DNA of 33,134 nt from Aeromicrobium sp. Root472D3 (GTDB lineage Bacteria; Actinomycetota; Actinomycetes; Propionibacteriales; Nocardioidaceae): the NCBI RefSeq assembly GCF_001426485.1, contig NZ_LMET01000002.1, positions 391,604 to 424,737 of the forward strand, written 5' to 3'. The translations under genes and the position numbers were made by a program. Below, in pieces: positions 26,988-33,134 of the stretch (its first letter is position 1; each line of letters starts with the position of its first letter). The notes under the pieces are model-generated. The model saw only the letters and a program-made list of their open reading frames with translations. It was not told the DNA's origin and ran no database searches.

Positions 26988-28231
26988 CGCGTTCCCTCCT
27001 CGGGGGTCGGCAGGACGGTCGAGGCGGGCCGCCCGCACCGCCCGTGGTGCTGGTGGACGGCGAGCTCGTCGGCGAGCGCGTCGAGCGCCGAGCCGACGAA
27101 GGCCGCCGAGCCGTCGGGGTGTGCGCAGGCGCCCCGTCCGCGGACGAGCGCGAGCCGCCGGTGGGCCGATGCGGCACGGTCTGCGCCCGCCCCCGCCGCC
27201 AGGGCCGCGAGGTCGTCCGCGATCGCCGGCAGCCCGAAGAAGCACGGTCCGCACTGCCCGGCCGACTCCGCGGCGAGCCAGCGCGCGACCCGGACGACCT
27301 CGTCGACGACGCACGTGCCGGGGTGGGGGCGCGCGATGACTCCGGCGCCGAGGGGGGAGCCCGCGGCGCGCAGGGCGGCCCGGTCGACCGTCAGCCCGTC
27401 GACGTCGCGGCGCCACGTGCCGTGGTAGCCGCCGACCAGCACGGGGGCCGTCGTCGCCGGCAGCAGCACCGACAGCGGCGTGCCGTTCGGCACCTCGACG
27501 ACACCCCGGACGGGCGCGTCGCCCAGCACGGTCAGCAGGCTCGTCCCCGGCTCGGCGGTGCTGCCCGTGCGGGCGTACTCGGCGACCCCCATGCGGCCCA
27601 GCAGGGCGAGGTGGGCGAACGTCTCGACGTTCGAGCCGAACGTCGGCAGGCCGTCGACGCCCGAGACGTGCGGCAGCACCCGGCGGCCGCCCGGCACCGC
27701 CCGTCCGGTTGCGAGGCCGTTGACGACGGCACGGATCTCGCCACCGACGAATCCGCCGTCCGCGGCACGGACGACCCGCACGACGGTCGCGTCGGTCCGC
27801 TCCGCCACGGCGTGCACGAGCGAGTCGTGGGCGGCGGCGTCGTGCACCACGATCGTGACGTTCGCCGTGCCGAGCGCGTCCGCGACGACCAGCGCTCCGT
27901 CGATCACGAGGTGCGGCGCGCACGTCATGAGCACGCGGTCCTTGCGGCTCGCGGGCTCGCCCTCGCTGCCGTTGAGCAGCACCGCGACGTCGCGTCCGGA
28001 CGGCATGGCGGCGAGCTTCGCGGTGACGGGGAAGGCCCCGCCGCCGCGGCCGAGCAGGTTGACGTCGCGCGTCGCGGCCACGAGCCAGCTGCGTCGGCGC
28101 AGCACCGGCGCGCCGTGCAGCAGCAGGTGCCGGGCGTGGTCGACGCGGCCGTGCTCGGCGACCCCGGCGAGCAGCCGGGGGGCGCCGATCGACGAGACGG
28201 GTGTCGTGGGGGAGTCGAGGACGGCGGTCAT
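26984..28231 (-). CDS. NuoF-like NADH/flavin/iron-sulfur oxidoreductase
   Basis: 415 residues, related to the complex I 51-kDa subunit. Glycine-rich FMN/NADH site LGRGGGAFPVTAKL (60-73) and NGSEGEPASRKDRVLM (87-102), an SLBB-like part around 225-270, and an iron-sulfur domain ESAGQCGPC...GRGACAHPDG. Canonical NuoF has four cysteines (SCGKCTPC...C); here the first is A324, leaving C327, C330 and C369. The N-terminal about 50 residues differ from NuoF. No other complex I genes are nearby, so it is a stand-alone dehydrogenase module that probably passes electrons from NAD(P)H to the adjoining ferredoxin or membrane haem protein. ATG 28231 overlaps the stop of the membrane protein gene; GGAG (28237-28240) precedes it. 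Confidence 0.87.
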   Translation of the reverse strand: MTAVLDSPTTPVSSIGAPRLLAGVAEHGRVDHARHLLLHGAPVLRRRSWLVAATRDVNLLGRGGGAFPVTAKLAAMPSGRDVAVLLNGSEGEPASRKDRVLMTCAPHLVIDGALVVADALGTANVTIVVHDAAAHDSLVHAVAERTDATVVRVVRAADGGFVGGEIRAVVNGLATGRAVPGGRRVLPHVSGVDGLPTFGSNVETFAHLALLGRMGVAEYARTGSTAEPGTSLLTVLGDAPVRGVVEVPNGTPLSVLLPATTAPVLVGGYHGTWRRDVDGLTVDRAALRAAGSPLGAGVIARPHPGTCVVDEVVRVARWLAAESAGQCGPCFFGLPAIADDLAALAAGAGADRAASAHRRLALVRGRGACAHPDGSAAFVGSALDALADELAVHQHHGRCGRPASTVLPTPEEGTR

Positions 28232-28821
28232 GGGTGGCTCCTGACGAGGGTGCGGGCGGAGGCGAGGGGAGCGCGGCGGGCGGCCGCGTGGTCGCGCAGG
28301 CGCAGACCGACCGCGACGGCGACGGCGAGTCCGCAGGCGGCGTAGATCGCGGTCGTCCACGTGGCGCCGGTGTCGGTGCCGGCGAGGATGCCGTGGGCCA
28401 TCGCCGCGGCCCACCCGGCGTACGCGGCCAGGTGCACGCGGCGCCACGTGCGGGTGGCCCGCGCCGAGGTCGCGAGTCGTCCGCGGGCGGCGCCCGACAC
28501 CGCGACGACCACGAACGCGTAGACCGCGAGCGTCCCGAGGCCGAGGGCGAGCGGACGGTAGCCGGCCGTGAACGGCACGACGGTCGAGGTCAGGGAGACG
28601 TCGACGTAGACGTCGAGGACGATCAGCACCGCGTGGGCCAGCAGCATCGTCAGCCCGAGCACCGCGGCCGAGCGGTGCGCCACCTGCACCAGGAACCGGC
28701 GGTCGAGCTGTCGTTCGGTGGGACGCGCGCGGTGACGGGACGCCAGGGCACCCATCGCCGTCGACGCCGTGAACGCGATCAGGGCGACCATGCCGGTGGC
28801 GCGTGCGAGGTACCAGATCAT
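28228..28821 (-). CDS. Ferric reductase-like transmembrane protein
   Basis: 197 residues with about six membrane helices. Histidines sit in pairs suited to bis-His haem b binding across the membrane: H49 (VAHRS) and H63 (LAHAV), then H130 (RVHLAAY) and H143 (MAHGIL). This is the ferric-reductase-like domain (MsrQ/YedZ/NOX family) without a fused flavin domain, so it needs a separate electron donor and acceptor. The arginine-rich cytoplasmic loops (RHRARPTERQLDRR) are typical. Stop overlaps the NuoF-like start (ATGA, 28228-28231); 2 nt separate it from the apbE stop. Likely moves electrons from the NuoF-like/ferredoxin side to an outer acceptor. Confidence 0.86.
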   Translation of the reverse strand: MIWYLARATGMVALIAFTASTAMGALASRHRARPTERQLDRRFLVQVAHRSAAVLGLTMLLAHAVLIVLDVYVDVSLTSTVVPFTAGYRPLALGLGTLAVYAFVVVAVSGAARGRLATSARATRTWRRVHLAAYAGWAAAMAHGILAGTDTGATWTTAIYAACGLAVAVAVGLRLRDHAAARRAPLASARTLVRSHP

Positions 28822-28823
28822 GG

Positions 28824-29732
28824 CTACGCCGCCCGCGTCTCGGCCGGCCAGTCGCCGACGTGCTGCACGGTGCCGTCGCGTCCGACCAGGCGCGCCGCGA
28901 CGTCGAGGCCACGCAGGTGGGGCACGGCGTCGTGGCCCAGCACGAGGGCGGCGGTGCTCGCGGTGTTGGCCCGGACGGCGGTGGGGGCCCAGACCGTGAC
29001 GGTGCGCCACGGCCCCTCGGCCGGGCGACCCGTGCGCGGGTCGATCACGTGGTGCGCCGCGCCCGAGGGGGTGCGCCAGCGCCGCGAGATCGTGGACGAC
29101 GTCGCGAGGCCGCCGCGCTCGAGGCCGACGGGCTGCCCGGGCTCGCCCGACCGCTCGCTGACCTGCACCTGCCAGGGCCTGCTGCGCGAGCCGGCGATCG
29201 CGACGTCGCCGCCGATCTCGACCAGCACCGCCGTGTCGAGCGACCTCGCGACGCGGCGTGCCGCGACGTCGGCGGTCCACGCCTTGGCCGTCGCGCCGAG
29301 GTCGAGGCACACGTCGGTCGGCAGCCCGACGAGCGACAGCGTCCGGTCGGTGCGCACCGTGGTCCAGTCGGCGCGGGGGAGGGGTTCGTCGTCCGTCATG
29401 ACCAGCAGGTCGCGGACCGCCGTGATGTCGTCGGCGTACCCGGCGCGCAGCAGGTGGGCGCCGATCGTGGGGTCGACGGCTCCTCCCGACTCCTCGGCCG
29501 CGCCCAGCGCGACGTCAAGCAGCTCCATCGTGCGGCGGCGGACGGGCACGAGCCGACCCGCGGCCCGGTTGACCCGCGACACGTCGGAGGTCGCGGTGAA
29601 GCGGTCGGCCGACAGCGCGACGTCGGCCATGAGCGCCACGACCTGCTGCTTGGCCGCCATCAGCGCGTCGGGGCGCGTGACGGTCACCCGCACGCGGCAC
29701 GACCAGTCGGTCCAGATCGCCGACGCGGTCAT
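28824..29732 (-). CDS. apbE: FAD:protein FMN transferase (ApbE family)
   Basis: 302 residues. ApbE marks: SRVNRAAG (52-59), GAVDPTIGAHLLRAGY (84-99), LDLGATAKAWTAD (143-155), LVEIGGDVAIAG (170-181), HHVIDPRTGRPA (227-238) and ANTASTAALVLG (255-266). The last motif usually reads ADA-AT; the metal-binding Asp is N256 here. The enzyme links FMN from FAD to a Ser/Thr of a target protein. No signal peptide or lipobox is seen, so it looks cytoplasmic, unlike many ApbE lipoproteins. Its ATG overlaps the stop of the Ser/Thr-rich lipoprotein gene (29729-29732). No FMN-binding-domain target is encoded in the window, so the substrate is open. Confidence 0.9.
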   Translation of the reverse strand: MTASAIWTDWSCRVRVTVTRPDALMAAKQQVVALMADVALSADRFTATSDVSRVNRAAGRLVPVRRRTMELLDVALGAAEESGGAVDPTIGAHLLRAGYADDITAVRDLLVMTDDEPLPRADWTTVRTDRTLSLVGLPTDVCLDLGATAKAWTADVAARRVARSLDTAVLVEIGGDVAIAGSRSRPWQVQVSERSGEPGQPVGLERGGLATSSTISRRWRTPSGAAHHVIDPRTGRPAEGPWRTVTVWAPTAVRANTASTAALVLGHDAVPHLRGLDVAARLVGRDGTVQHVGDWPAETRAA

Positions 29733-30058
29733 GACGCGTTGCTCCCACCGTCGGACGAGCCGCTCGAGCTGCCGGCGTCGGCGCTCGTGAGGCCCGAACC
29801 GGACGAGGTCGTGCCGGAGTCGGTCGTGCCGGAGTCGGACGGGGTCGACCCGGTGGCCGAGCCGGAGTCCGTCGACGTCGACGTCGTGCCGGTCGAGGTG
29901 GAGTCGGTCGTGGTGGAGCTCTCGGACGCGTCGTCGTCGCGGGCGGCGCACGCCGTCAGCGCACCGGTCATCAGGATGCTCGTGGCGGCGATCGCGGCGA
30001 GGTGCCGGCGCGACCGCGCCATCAGGTGGGCTCGGGGGCCGTGGGAGGTGGTGGTCAT
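29729..30058 (-). CDS. Ser/Thr/Gly/Asp-rich lipoprotein
   Basis: 109 residues. Basic N-terminus (HGPRAHLMARSRRHL), hydrophobic core AAIAATSILMTGAL and lipobox LTAC with C37; M13 is an alternative start that gives a more usual signal length. After the cysteine comes a 70-residue low-complexity tail of Ser, Thr, Gly and Asp with repeats of TDSGT, and no cysteine, aromatic residue or folded domain. It sits first in the redox operon, coupled to apbE. In comparable operons this slot often holds an FMN-binding-domain protein with a Ser-rich linker; here only signal and linker are seen. Possibilities: a flavin-carrying tail (TDSGSATGST loosely recalls ApbE targets), a remnant of a larger protein, or a surface spacer. 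Role unassigned. Confidence 0.75.
   Translation of the reverse strand: MTTTSHGPRAHLMARSRRHLAAIAATSILMTGALTACAARDDDASESSTTTDSTSTGTTSTSTDSGSATGSTPSDSGTTDSGTTSSGSGLTSADAGSSSGSSDGGSNAS
29808..29837. repeat. 15-bp tandem duplication in lipoprotein gene
   Basis: GTCGTGCCGGAGTCG occurs twice in tandem (29808-29822, 29823-29837), coding for two TDSGT units on the minus strand. Shorter imperfect copies of GAGTCGG/GTCGTG surround it up to about 29930. The array keeps frame, so units could be gained or lost by slippage without inactivating the gene. Confidence 0.8.
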
Positions 30059-30103
30059 GCATCCAGCGTCGTCGCCGGGGCGTCAGGCGCGCCTCAGCCG
30101 AAC

Positions 30104-30121
30104 GTCAAATGCCGGTCAAAT
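30104..30121 (-). promoter_or_regulatory. ATTTGAC direct repeats, candidate response-regulator site
   Basis: On the minus strand ATTTGAC occurs twice (30121-30115 and 30110-30104) with 4 nt between, an 11-bp period. OmpR/PhoP-type regulators bind such head-to-tail half-sites one helical turn apart. The pair overlaps the last codons of the kinase gene and lies 46 nt before the lipoprotein gene, so it could drive or boost the redox operon. The 57-nt gap shows no convincing -10. Confidence 0.55.
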
Positions 30122-31462
30122 GATGCTGTGAGGAGCCTGCATGACGAGGCGGACCGTGTGCGACCCGTCGTCGTTCGAGAGCACGTCGAGGTGGCCGCCG
30201 GTCGACTCGGCGCAGCTGCGGGCGATGTCGAGCCCGAGGCCGCTCGACCCGCGGTCGCTGCGCCCGCGGCGGGCGGCGCCGAGAGGGATCCCGGGCCCGT
30301 GGTCGACGACGTCGATGTCGGCGCCGACGTCGGTGCGGCGCAGGACGACGGCCAGGGCGCTGCCCTCGGGGGTGTGTGCGACGACGTTCTCGATCAGGGC
30401 GTCGAGCGCGGCGGCGAGCTCGTCGGCCGTGCACGCCACCGTCGCGGTGGTGCCCGGGTCGACGACCGTGACGTCGCGGTCCTGGTCCTCGGCCAGCGGC
30501 GTCCAGAACGCCACCCGCTCCCGCAGCACCTCGCGGGCGTCGCACGACCGGTCGTCGCGCTCGGCGCGGGGCAGGCGGGCGTGCTGGATGACGGCGGTCA
30601 GCGTCCGCTCGAGCACCGCGACGTGCCGGGCGAGCTCACGCGAGCGCTCGGAGTCGGGGAGGGCCTCGACGTCGAGCCGGATCGCCGTCATGGGGGTGCG
30701 CAGCCGGTGCGACAGGTCGGCGATCGTCTCGCGCTCGGACGCCAGCAGCTCCTCGATGCGCCCGGCCAGCTGGTTGAGCGCCGTCGAGACCTGGGCGACC
30801 TCGCGCGCACCCGACACCGGTGCCCGCGCGTCGAGGTGCCCGGCGCTCAGCTCGGTGGCGGTCGCGGCCGTGGCGACCAGCGGCCGGGTGAGGCGGCGCG
30901 ACACGACCTCGGCACCGACGACCGCCACCAGCAGCAGGGCGAGGGCGCCGCCGCCGATGACGGCCCACCGCTCGTGCACCTCGTGGTCGACGTCCCCGTC
31001 GCTGACGAAGGCCCGCACGAGGGCGCGTCCCGACGTGCTGTCGGCGCCGATGTCGACGAGCCAGCCGCCGCCGACGCGCTCGGTGCGGGGCGCCGAGACC
31101 GTGCCGAGGTCGTCGCGGTCGTCGTCGCGGTCGCCGTCGCCGTCGCCGCGACGAGGGCCGTCCGGCGCGTCGGGCACGTCGTCCGGCAGGGCAGCGCCGA
31201 CCGACGTGCCGTCGGGCAGCAGCACCGTCACGGCGGTGTCGGTGCGCTCGTTGACGCGGTCGACGTACTTGCCGGCCTGCACGCCCGTGTAGGCGTTGGT
31301 CGTCAGGTAGTCCGCGACGCCCTGGGCGACGTACTCGGTCTCGCGGACGACCCGGTCGGACGCCGACTGCTTCAGCGCGATCGCCAGCGGCACCGCGAAC
31401 AGCACCAGCACGAGCGCCGTGAGCCCCGTCGCGAGGAGCAGGATGCGGCGGCGCAACGTCAT
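30116..31462 (-). CDS. Sensor histidine kinase
   Basis: 448 residues. Membrane helix 1 (about 7-30), an extracytoplasmic sensor (31-165), helix 2 (about 167-187), HAMP (188-240), HisKA with phospho-acceptor H252 (DLSHRLRTPMTAIRLD), and HATPase_c with N-box N359 (ALIENVVAHT), G1 DHGPGIP (387-393) and G2 GSSGLGL (405-411). The sensor region contains a very acidic stretch at 107-118 (DGDGDRDDDRDD), which could bind metal or other cations. Start ATG 31462 overlaps the response regulator stop (ATGA), so the pair is co-translated. The redox operon follows 57 nt downstream on the same strand and is the obvious target. The signal is unknown. Confidence 0.93.
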   Translation of the reverse strand: MTLRRRILLLATGLTALVLVLFAVPLAIALKQSASDRVVRETEYVAQGVADYLTTNAYTGVQAGKYVDRVNERTDTAVTVLLPDGTSVGAALPDDVPDAPDGPRRGDGDGDRDDDRDDLGTVSAPRTERVGGGWLVDIGADSTSGRALVRAFVSDGDVDHEVHERWAVIGGGALALLLVAVVGAEVVSRRLTRPLVATAATATELSAGHLDARAPVSGAREVAQVSTALNQLAGRIEELLASERETIADLSHRLRTPMTAIRLDVEALPDSERSRELARHVAVLERTLTAVIQHARLPRAERDDRSCDAREVLRERVAFWTPLAEDQDRDVTVVDPGTTATVACTADELAAALDALIENVVAHTPEGSALAVVLRRTDVGADIDVVDHGPGIPLGAARRGRSDRGSSGLGLDIARSCAESTGGHLDVLSNDDGSHTVRLVMQAPHSII

Positions 31463-32145
31463 GACGGATCGACCAGCTTGACGCCCACCCCGCGGACGCT
31501 GTGCAGGAAGCGCGGCTCGGCGGCCGACTCGCCCAGCTTGCGACGCAGCCACGACACGTGGACGTCGACGGTGCGGTCGCCGCCGCCCCACGGCAGGTTC
31601 CACACGTCGGCGAGCAGGTCGCGCTTCGACACGACCTGCCCAGGACGCTGTGCGAGGTACAGCAGGAGGTCGAATTCCTTGCGGGTCAGCACGAGCGGCG
31701 TGCCCGCGAGGTGCGCCTCGCGGCCCTGCGGGTCGATGCTGAGCTCGGCGACGTCGACCGTGCCGACGTGCTCGTGCGCGTCGGTGCGGCCCCGGCGCAG
31801 CACGGCGCGGACGCGGGCCAGCACCTGGGCGGCCGAGTAGGGCTTGATGAGGTAGTCGTCGGCGCCGGCGTCGAGCAGGCGCACGATCTCGCGCTCGTCG
31901 TCGCGTGCCGTCGCGACCAGCACCGGCACGTCGCCGAGCGAGCGGATCATCGCCAGCACGTCGGCACCGTCGAGGTCGGGCAGCCCGAGGTCGAGGATCA
32001 CGGCGTCGGGCGCGAAGTCGCCGAGGCGGCCCAGCGCGTCGCCGCCCCGCGCGACGGCCGCGACCGTGACGCCCTGCTGCGTCAGGGCACGGGTCAGGCC
32101 CGCGCGGATGTCGTCGTCGTCCTCGACGACCAGGATGCGCAGCAT
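31459..32145 (-). CDS. OmpR-family response regulator
   Basis: 228 residues. Receiver domain with acidic pocket E8/D9/D10, phospho-acceptor D52 (VILDLGLPDLDG), T79 and K101 (LIKPYS), then a winged-helix DNA-binding domain with LTRKEFDLLLYLAQRPGQVVSKRDLL and the C-terminal DRTVDVHVSWLRRKLGE...VRGVGVKLV. It should bind direct repeats; the ATTTGAC pair at 30104-30121 is a candidate. A TANNNT hexamer lies 6 nt before ATG 32145 and no ribosome site is present, so the mRNA is probably leaderless. It is the first gene of a seven-gene minus-strand run reaching 26781 and is divergent from the metallophosphoesterase gene, with 63 nt between. Confidence 0.94.
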   Translation of the reverse strand: MLRILVVEDDDDIRAGLTRALTQQGVTVAAVARGGDALGRLGDFAPDAVILDLGLPDLDGADVLAMIRSLGDVPVLVATARDDEREIVRLLDAGADDYLIKPYSAAQVLARVRAVLRRGRTDAHEHVGTVDVAELSIDPQGREAHLAGTPLVLTRKEFDLLLYLAQRPGQVVSKRDLLADVWNLPWGGGDRTVDVHVSWLRRKLGESAAEPRFLHSVRGVGVKLVDPS

Positions 32146-32151
32146 GCAGCG

Positions 32152-32157
32152 AGCGTA
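32152..32157 (-). promoter_or_regulatory. Leaderless-type -10 of response regulator gene
   Basis: TACGCT on the minus strand ends 6 nt before the ATG at 32145, with no Shine-Dalgarno between. Confidence 0.5.
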
Positions 32158-32195
32158 GCCGTCGCGCGAGCATGTCGCGGGAGCGTCGGCGGCGG

Positions 32196-32201
32196 TAGGG
32201 T
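32196..32201 (+). promoter_or_regulatory. Leaderless-type -10 of metallophosphoesterase gene
   Basis: TAGGGT ends 7 nt before ATG 32209. Together with the minus-strand hexamer at 32152-32157 it forms a compact divergent promoter pair in a 63-nt gap. Confidence 0.5.
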
Positions 32202-32208
32202 CGGTGAC

Positions 32209-32832
32209 ATGGTCAGGGTGCTGGCGGTCGCCGACGAGGAGGTCCTCGCGGTGCGCTCGCGGCTCCGTGACCTGCGGATCGACCTGCTGCTCGCGGCCGG
32301 CGACCTGCCGTGGGACTACCTCGAGCGGGTCGCCGCCGAGGTCGACGCCCCCGCGGCGTTCGTGCCCGGCAACCACGACCCGGGCATCTCGCGGACGTCC
32401 ACCGGCCCGCGCGGCTTCGTCGCCGTCGACGAGCGCATCGTCACGGTCGGCGGGCTGCGCGTCGCCGGTCTCGGCGGGTGCGTGCGCTACAACGGCGGCG
32501 CGCACCAGTACACGCAGGCGCAGTACGAGCGGCGGGCCCGCACGATGCTGGCGCACGACCGCGCCGACGCCCCGGTCGACGTCCTGCTGACGCACGCGCC
32601 GCCGCTCGGGCTCGGCGACGACGACGACCCGAGCCACGTGGGCATCGCGGCGCTGCACGGCGTGCTCGAGTCGCTGCGTCCCACCTGGCACCTGCACGGG
32701 CACATCCACCCGTTCGGCATGGTGAAGAACGATCGGCAGGTCGGGCCGACGACGGTGCGCAACGTCATCCCGTGGCACGTCGTCGAGGTCGAGCCGCGAG
32801 CCGCCGCGGCCGCCGTGCGGAGAGGGGCCTGA
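32209..32832 (+). CDS. Metallophosphoesterase family protein
   Basis: 207 residues of the calcineurin-like phosphoesterase fold. Motifs: GDLPWDYL (31-38), GNHD (54-57), LLTHAPP with H129, and GHIH (164-167). The first motif, usually D-x-H, reads D9-E-E11 in AVADEEV, so one metal ligand is changed from His to Glu. I believe a small actinobacterial subfamily shares this. Such proteins cleave phosphomono- or diesters with a di-metal centre; the substrate is unknown. No signal peptide. Start from a leaderless-type -10; a ParB-like gene follows one base after the stop, which suggests co-transcription. Confidence 0.85.
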   Translation: MVRVLAVADEEVLAVRSRLRDLRIDLLLAAGDLPWDYLERVAAEVDAPAAFVPGNHDPGISRTSTGPRGFVAVDERIVTVGGLRVAGLGGCVRYNGGAHQYTQAQYERRARTMLAHDRADAPVDVLLTHAPPLGLGDDDDPSHVGIAALHGVLESLRPTWHLHGHIHPFGMVKNDRQVGPTTVRNVIPWHVVEVEPRAAAAAVRRGA

Positions 32833-32833
32833 C

Positions 32834-33134
32834 GTGGTCAGCAGCTCGGGATCACCGCGCGTCGACGCCGAGAGCGACTTCATGCGCGCCCGCCGGCACC
32901 AGGTGCTGTCGGGGCTCGCGGCCCGGCTGACCGGCGACACCGAGGACGTCGTGCAGGCGATGTCGTTCGACGAGGTCGTCGACGCCCTCGGACGCCGCGC
33001 CGAGCACTACGTCGGCACCAAGGTCATCCCGCTCGACGCGATCGTCGGCTCGGTCGACAAGGTGCGCGACTTCGACCGCCGGTTCCGGCCGACGTCGACC
33101 GTCAGCCGGCAGCGGTGGGAACGGCTGGGGCGGG
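32834..33134 (+). CDS. ParB-like protein (5' part only)
   Basis: Reading frame from GTG 32834, one base after the phosphoesterase stop, open to the window edge (100 codons). It starts VSSSGSPRVDAESDFMRARR and includes SFDEVVDALGRRAEHYVGTKVIPLDAIVGSVDK and RDFDRRFRP. This resembles the N-terminal part of small actinobacterial proteins annotated as ParB-like or chromosome-partitioning-like, whose ParB/sulfiredoxin motif lies further on. The deciding GHHR-type motif is outside the window, so the call rests on the entry region and on its frequent neighbour, the phosphoesterase. GTG is preferred because it opens directly at the operon junction. Confidence 0.6.
   Translation, partial: MVSSSGSPRVDAESDFMRARRHQVLSGLAARLTGDTEDVVQAMSFDEVVDALGRRAEHYVGTKVIPLDAIVGSVDKVRDFDRRFRPTSTVSRQRWERLGR

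Noticed and set aside
30059..30103. Sigma-70 promoter with -35 TTGACG from the ATTTGAC repeat
   Set aside because: At 17 bp spacing the -10 position reads TGACGC, a poor match; only the direct repeats are supported.

Overview
High-GC DNA (roughly 70%) with almost exclusively G/C-ending codons, tightly overlapping genes and many ATGA/GTGA stop-start junctions. The gene neighbourhoods clpP1-clpP2-clpX, valS, folC-DUF4233 and the archaeal-like ValS subtype point to an Actinomycetota chromosome, most likely Propionibacteriales/Nocardioidaceae (Aeromicrobium- or Nocardioides-like). That taxonomic call is inference from gene content only.

Region 1 (1-15167) is a myo-inositol utilisation locus. On the + strand: the end of iolB, then iolD, mmsA/iolA, a sugar ABC importer (lipoprotein binding protein, permease, single-domain ATPase) and two Gfo/Idh/MocA dehydrogenases, the second an iolG orthologue. 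A LacI-type repressor gene then lies divergent from a third Gfo/Idh/MocA dehydrogenase and a hydroxypyruvate-isomerase-like TIM-barrel gene. The divergent gap carries a perfect 14-bp palindrome at the likely transcription start. A strong hairpin separates these genes from a second LacI-type regulator, which is divergent from a two-gene unit: phytanoyl-CoA-dioxygenase-like Fe(II)/2-oxoglutarate oxygenase plus SDR dehydrogenase. Together they would import an inositol or related polyol, oxidise it, open the ring (IolD), isomerise the product (IolB) and send malonate semialdehyde to acetyl-CoA (MmsA).

Region 2 (15168-26796) is mostly housekeeping: clpP1, clpP2, clpX; an alpha/beta hydrolase; a saccharopine-dehydrogenase-like reductase; valS and an MMPL-family transporter on the minus strand; then folC and its usual DUF4233 partner. 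Several genes here have a TANNNT-like -10 hexamer 6-8 nt before the start codon, as expected of leaderless mRNAs. The clpP2-clpX and reductase-valS gaps contain large inverted repeats.

Region 3 (26781-32145, all minus strand) is the most unusual part: an OmpR-type two-component system followed by a tightly coupled redox operon. The operon encodes a Ser/Thr/Gly/Asp-rich lipoprotein, ApbE-like FMN transferase, a ferric-reductase-like haem membrane protein, a NuoF-like flavoprotein and a three-cysteine ferredoxin. A pair of ATTTGAC direct repeats with 11-bp period precedes the lipoprotein gene and could be the response-regulator site. It looks like a regulated NAD(P)H-to-membrane electron transfer module with no recognisable FMN-binding acceptor domain. 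The window ends with a metallophosphoesterase gene and the start of a ParB-like gene.
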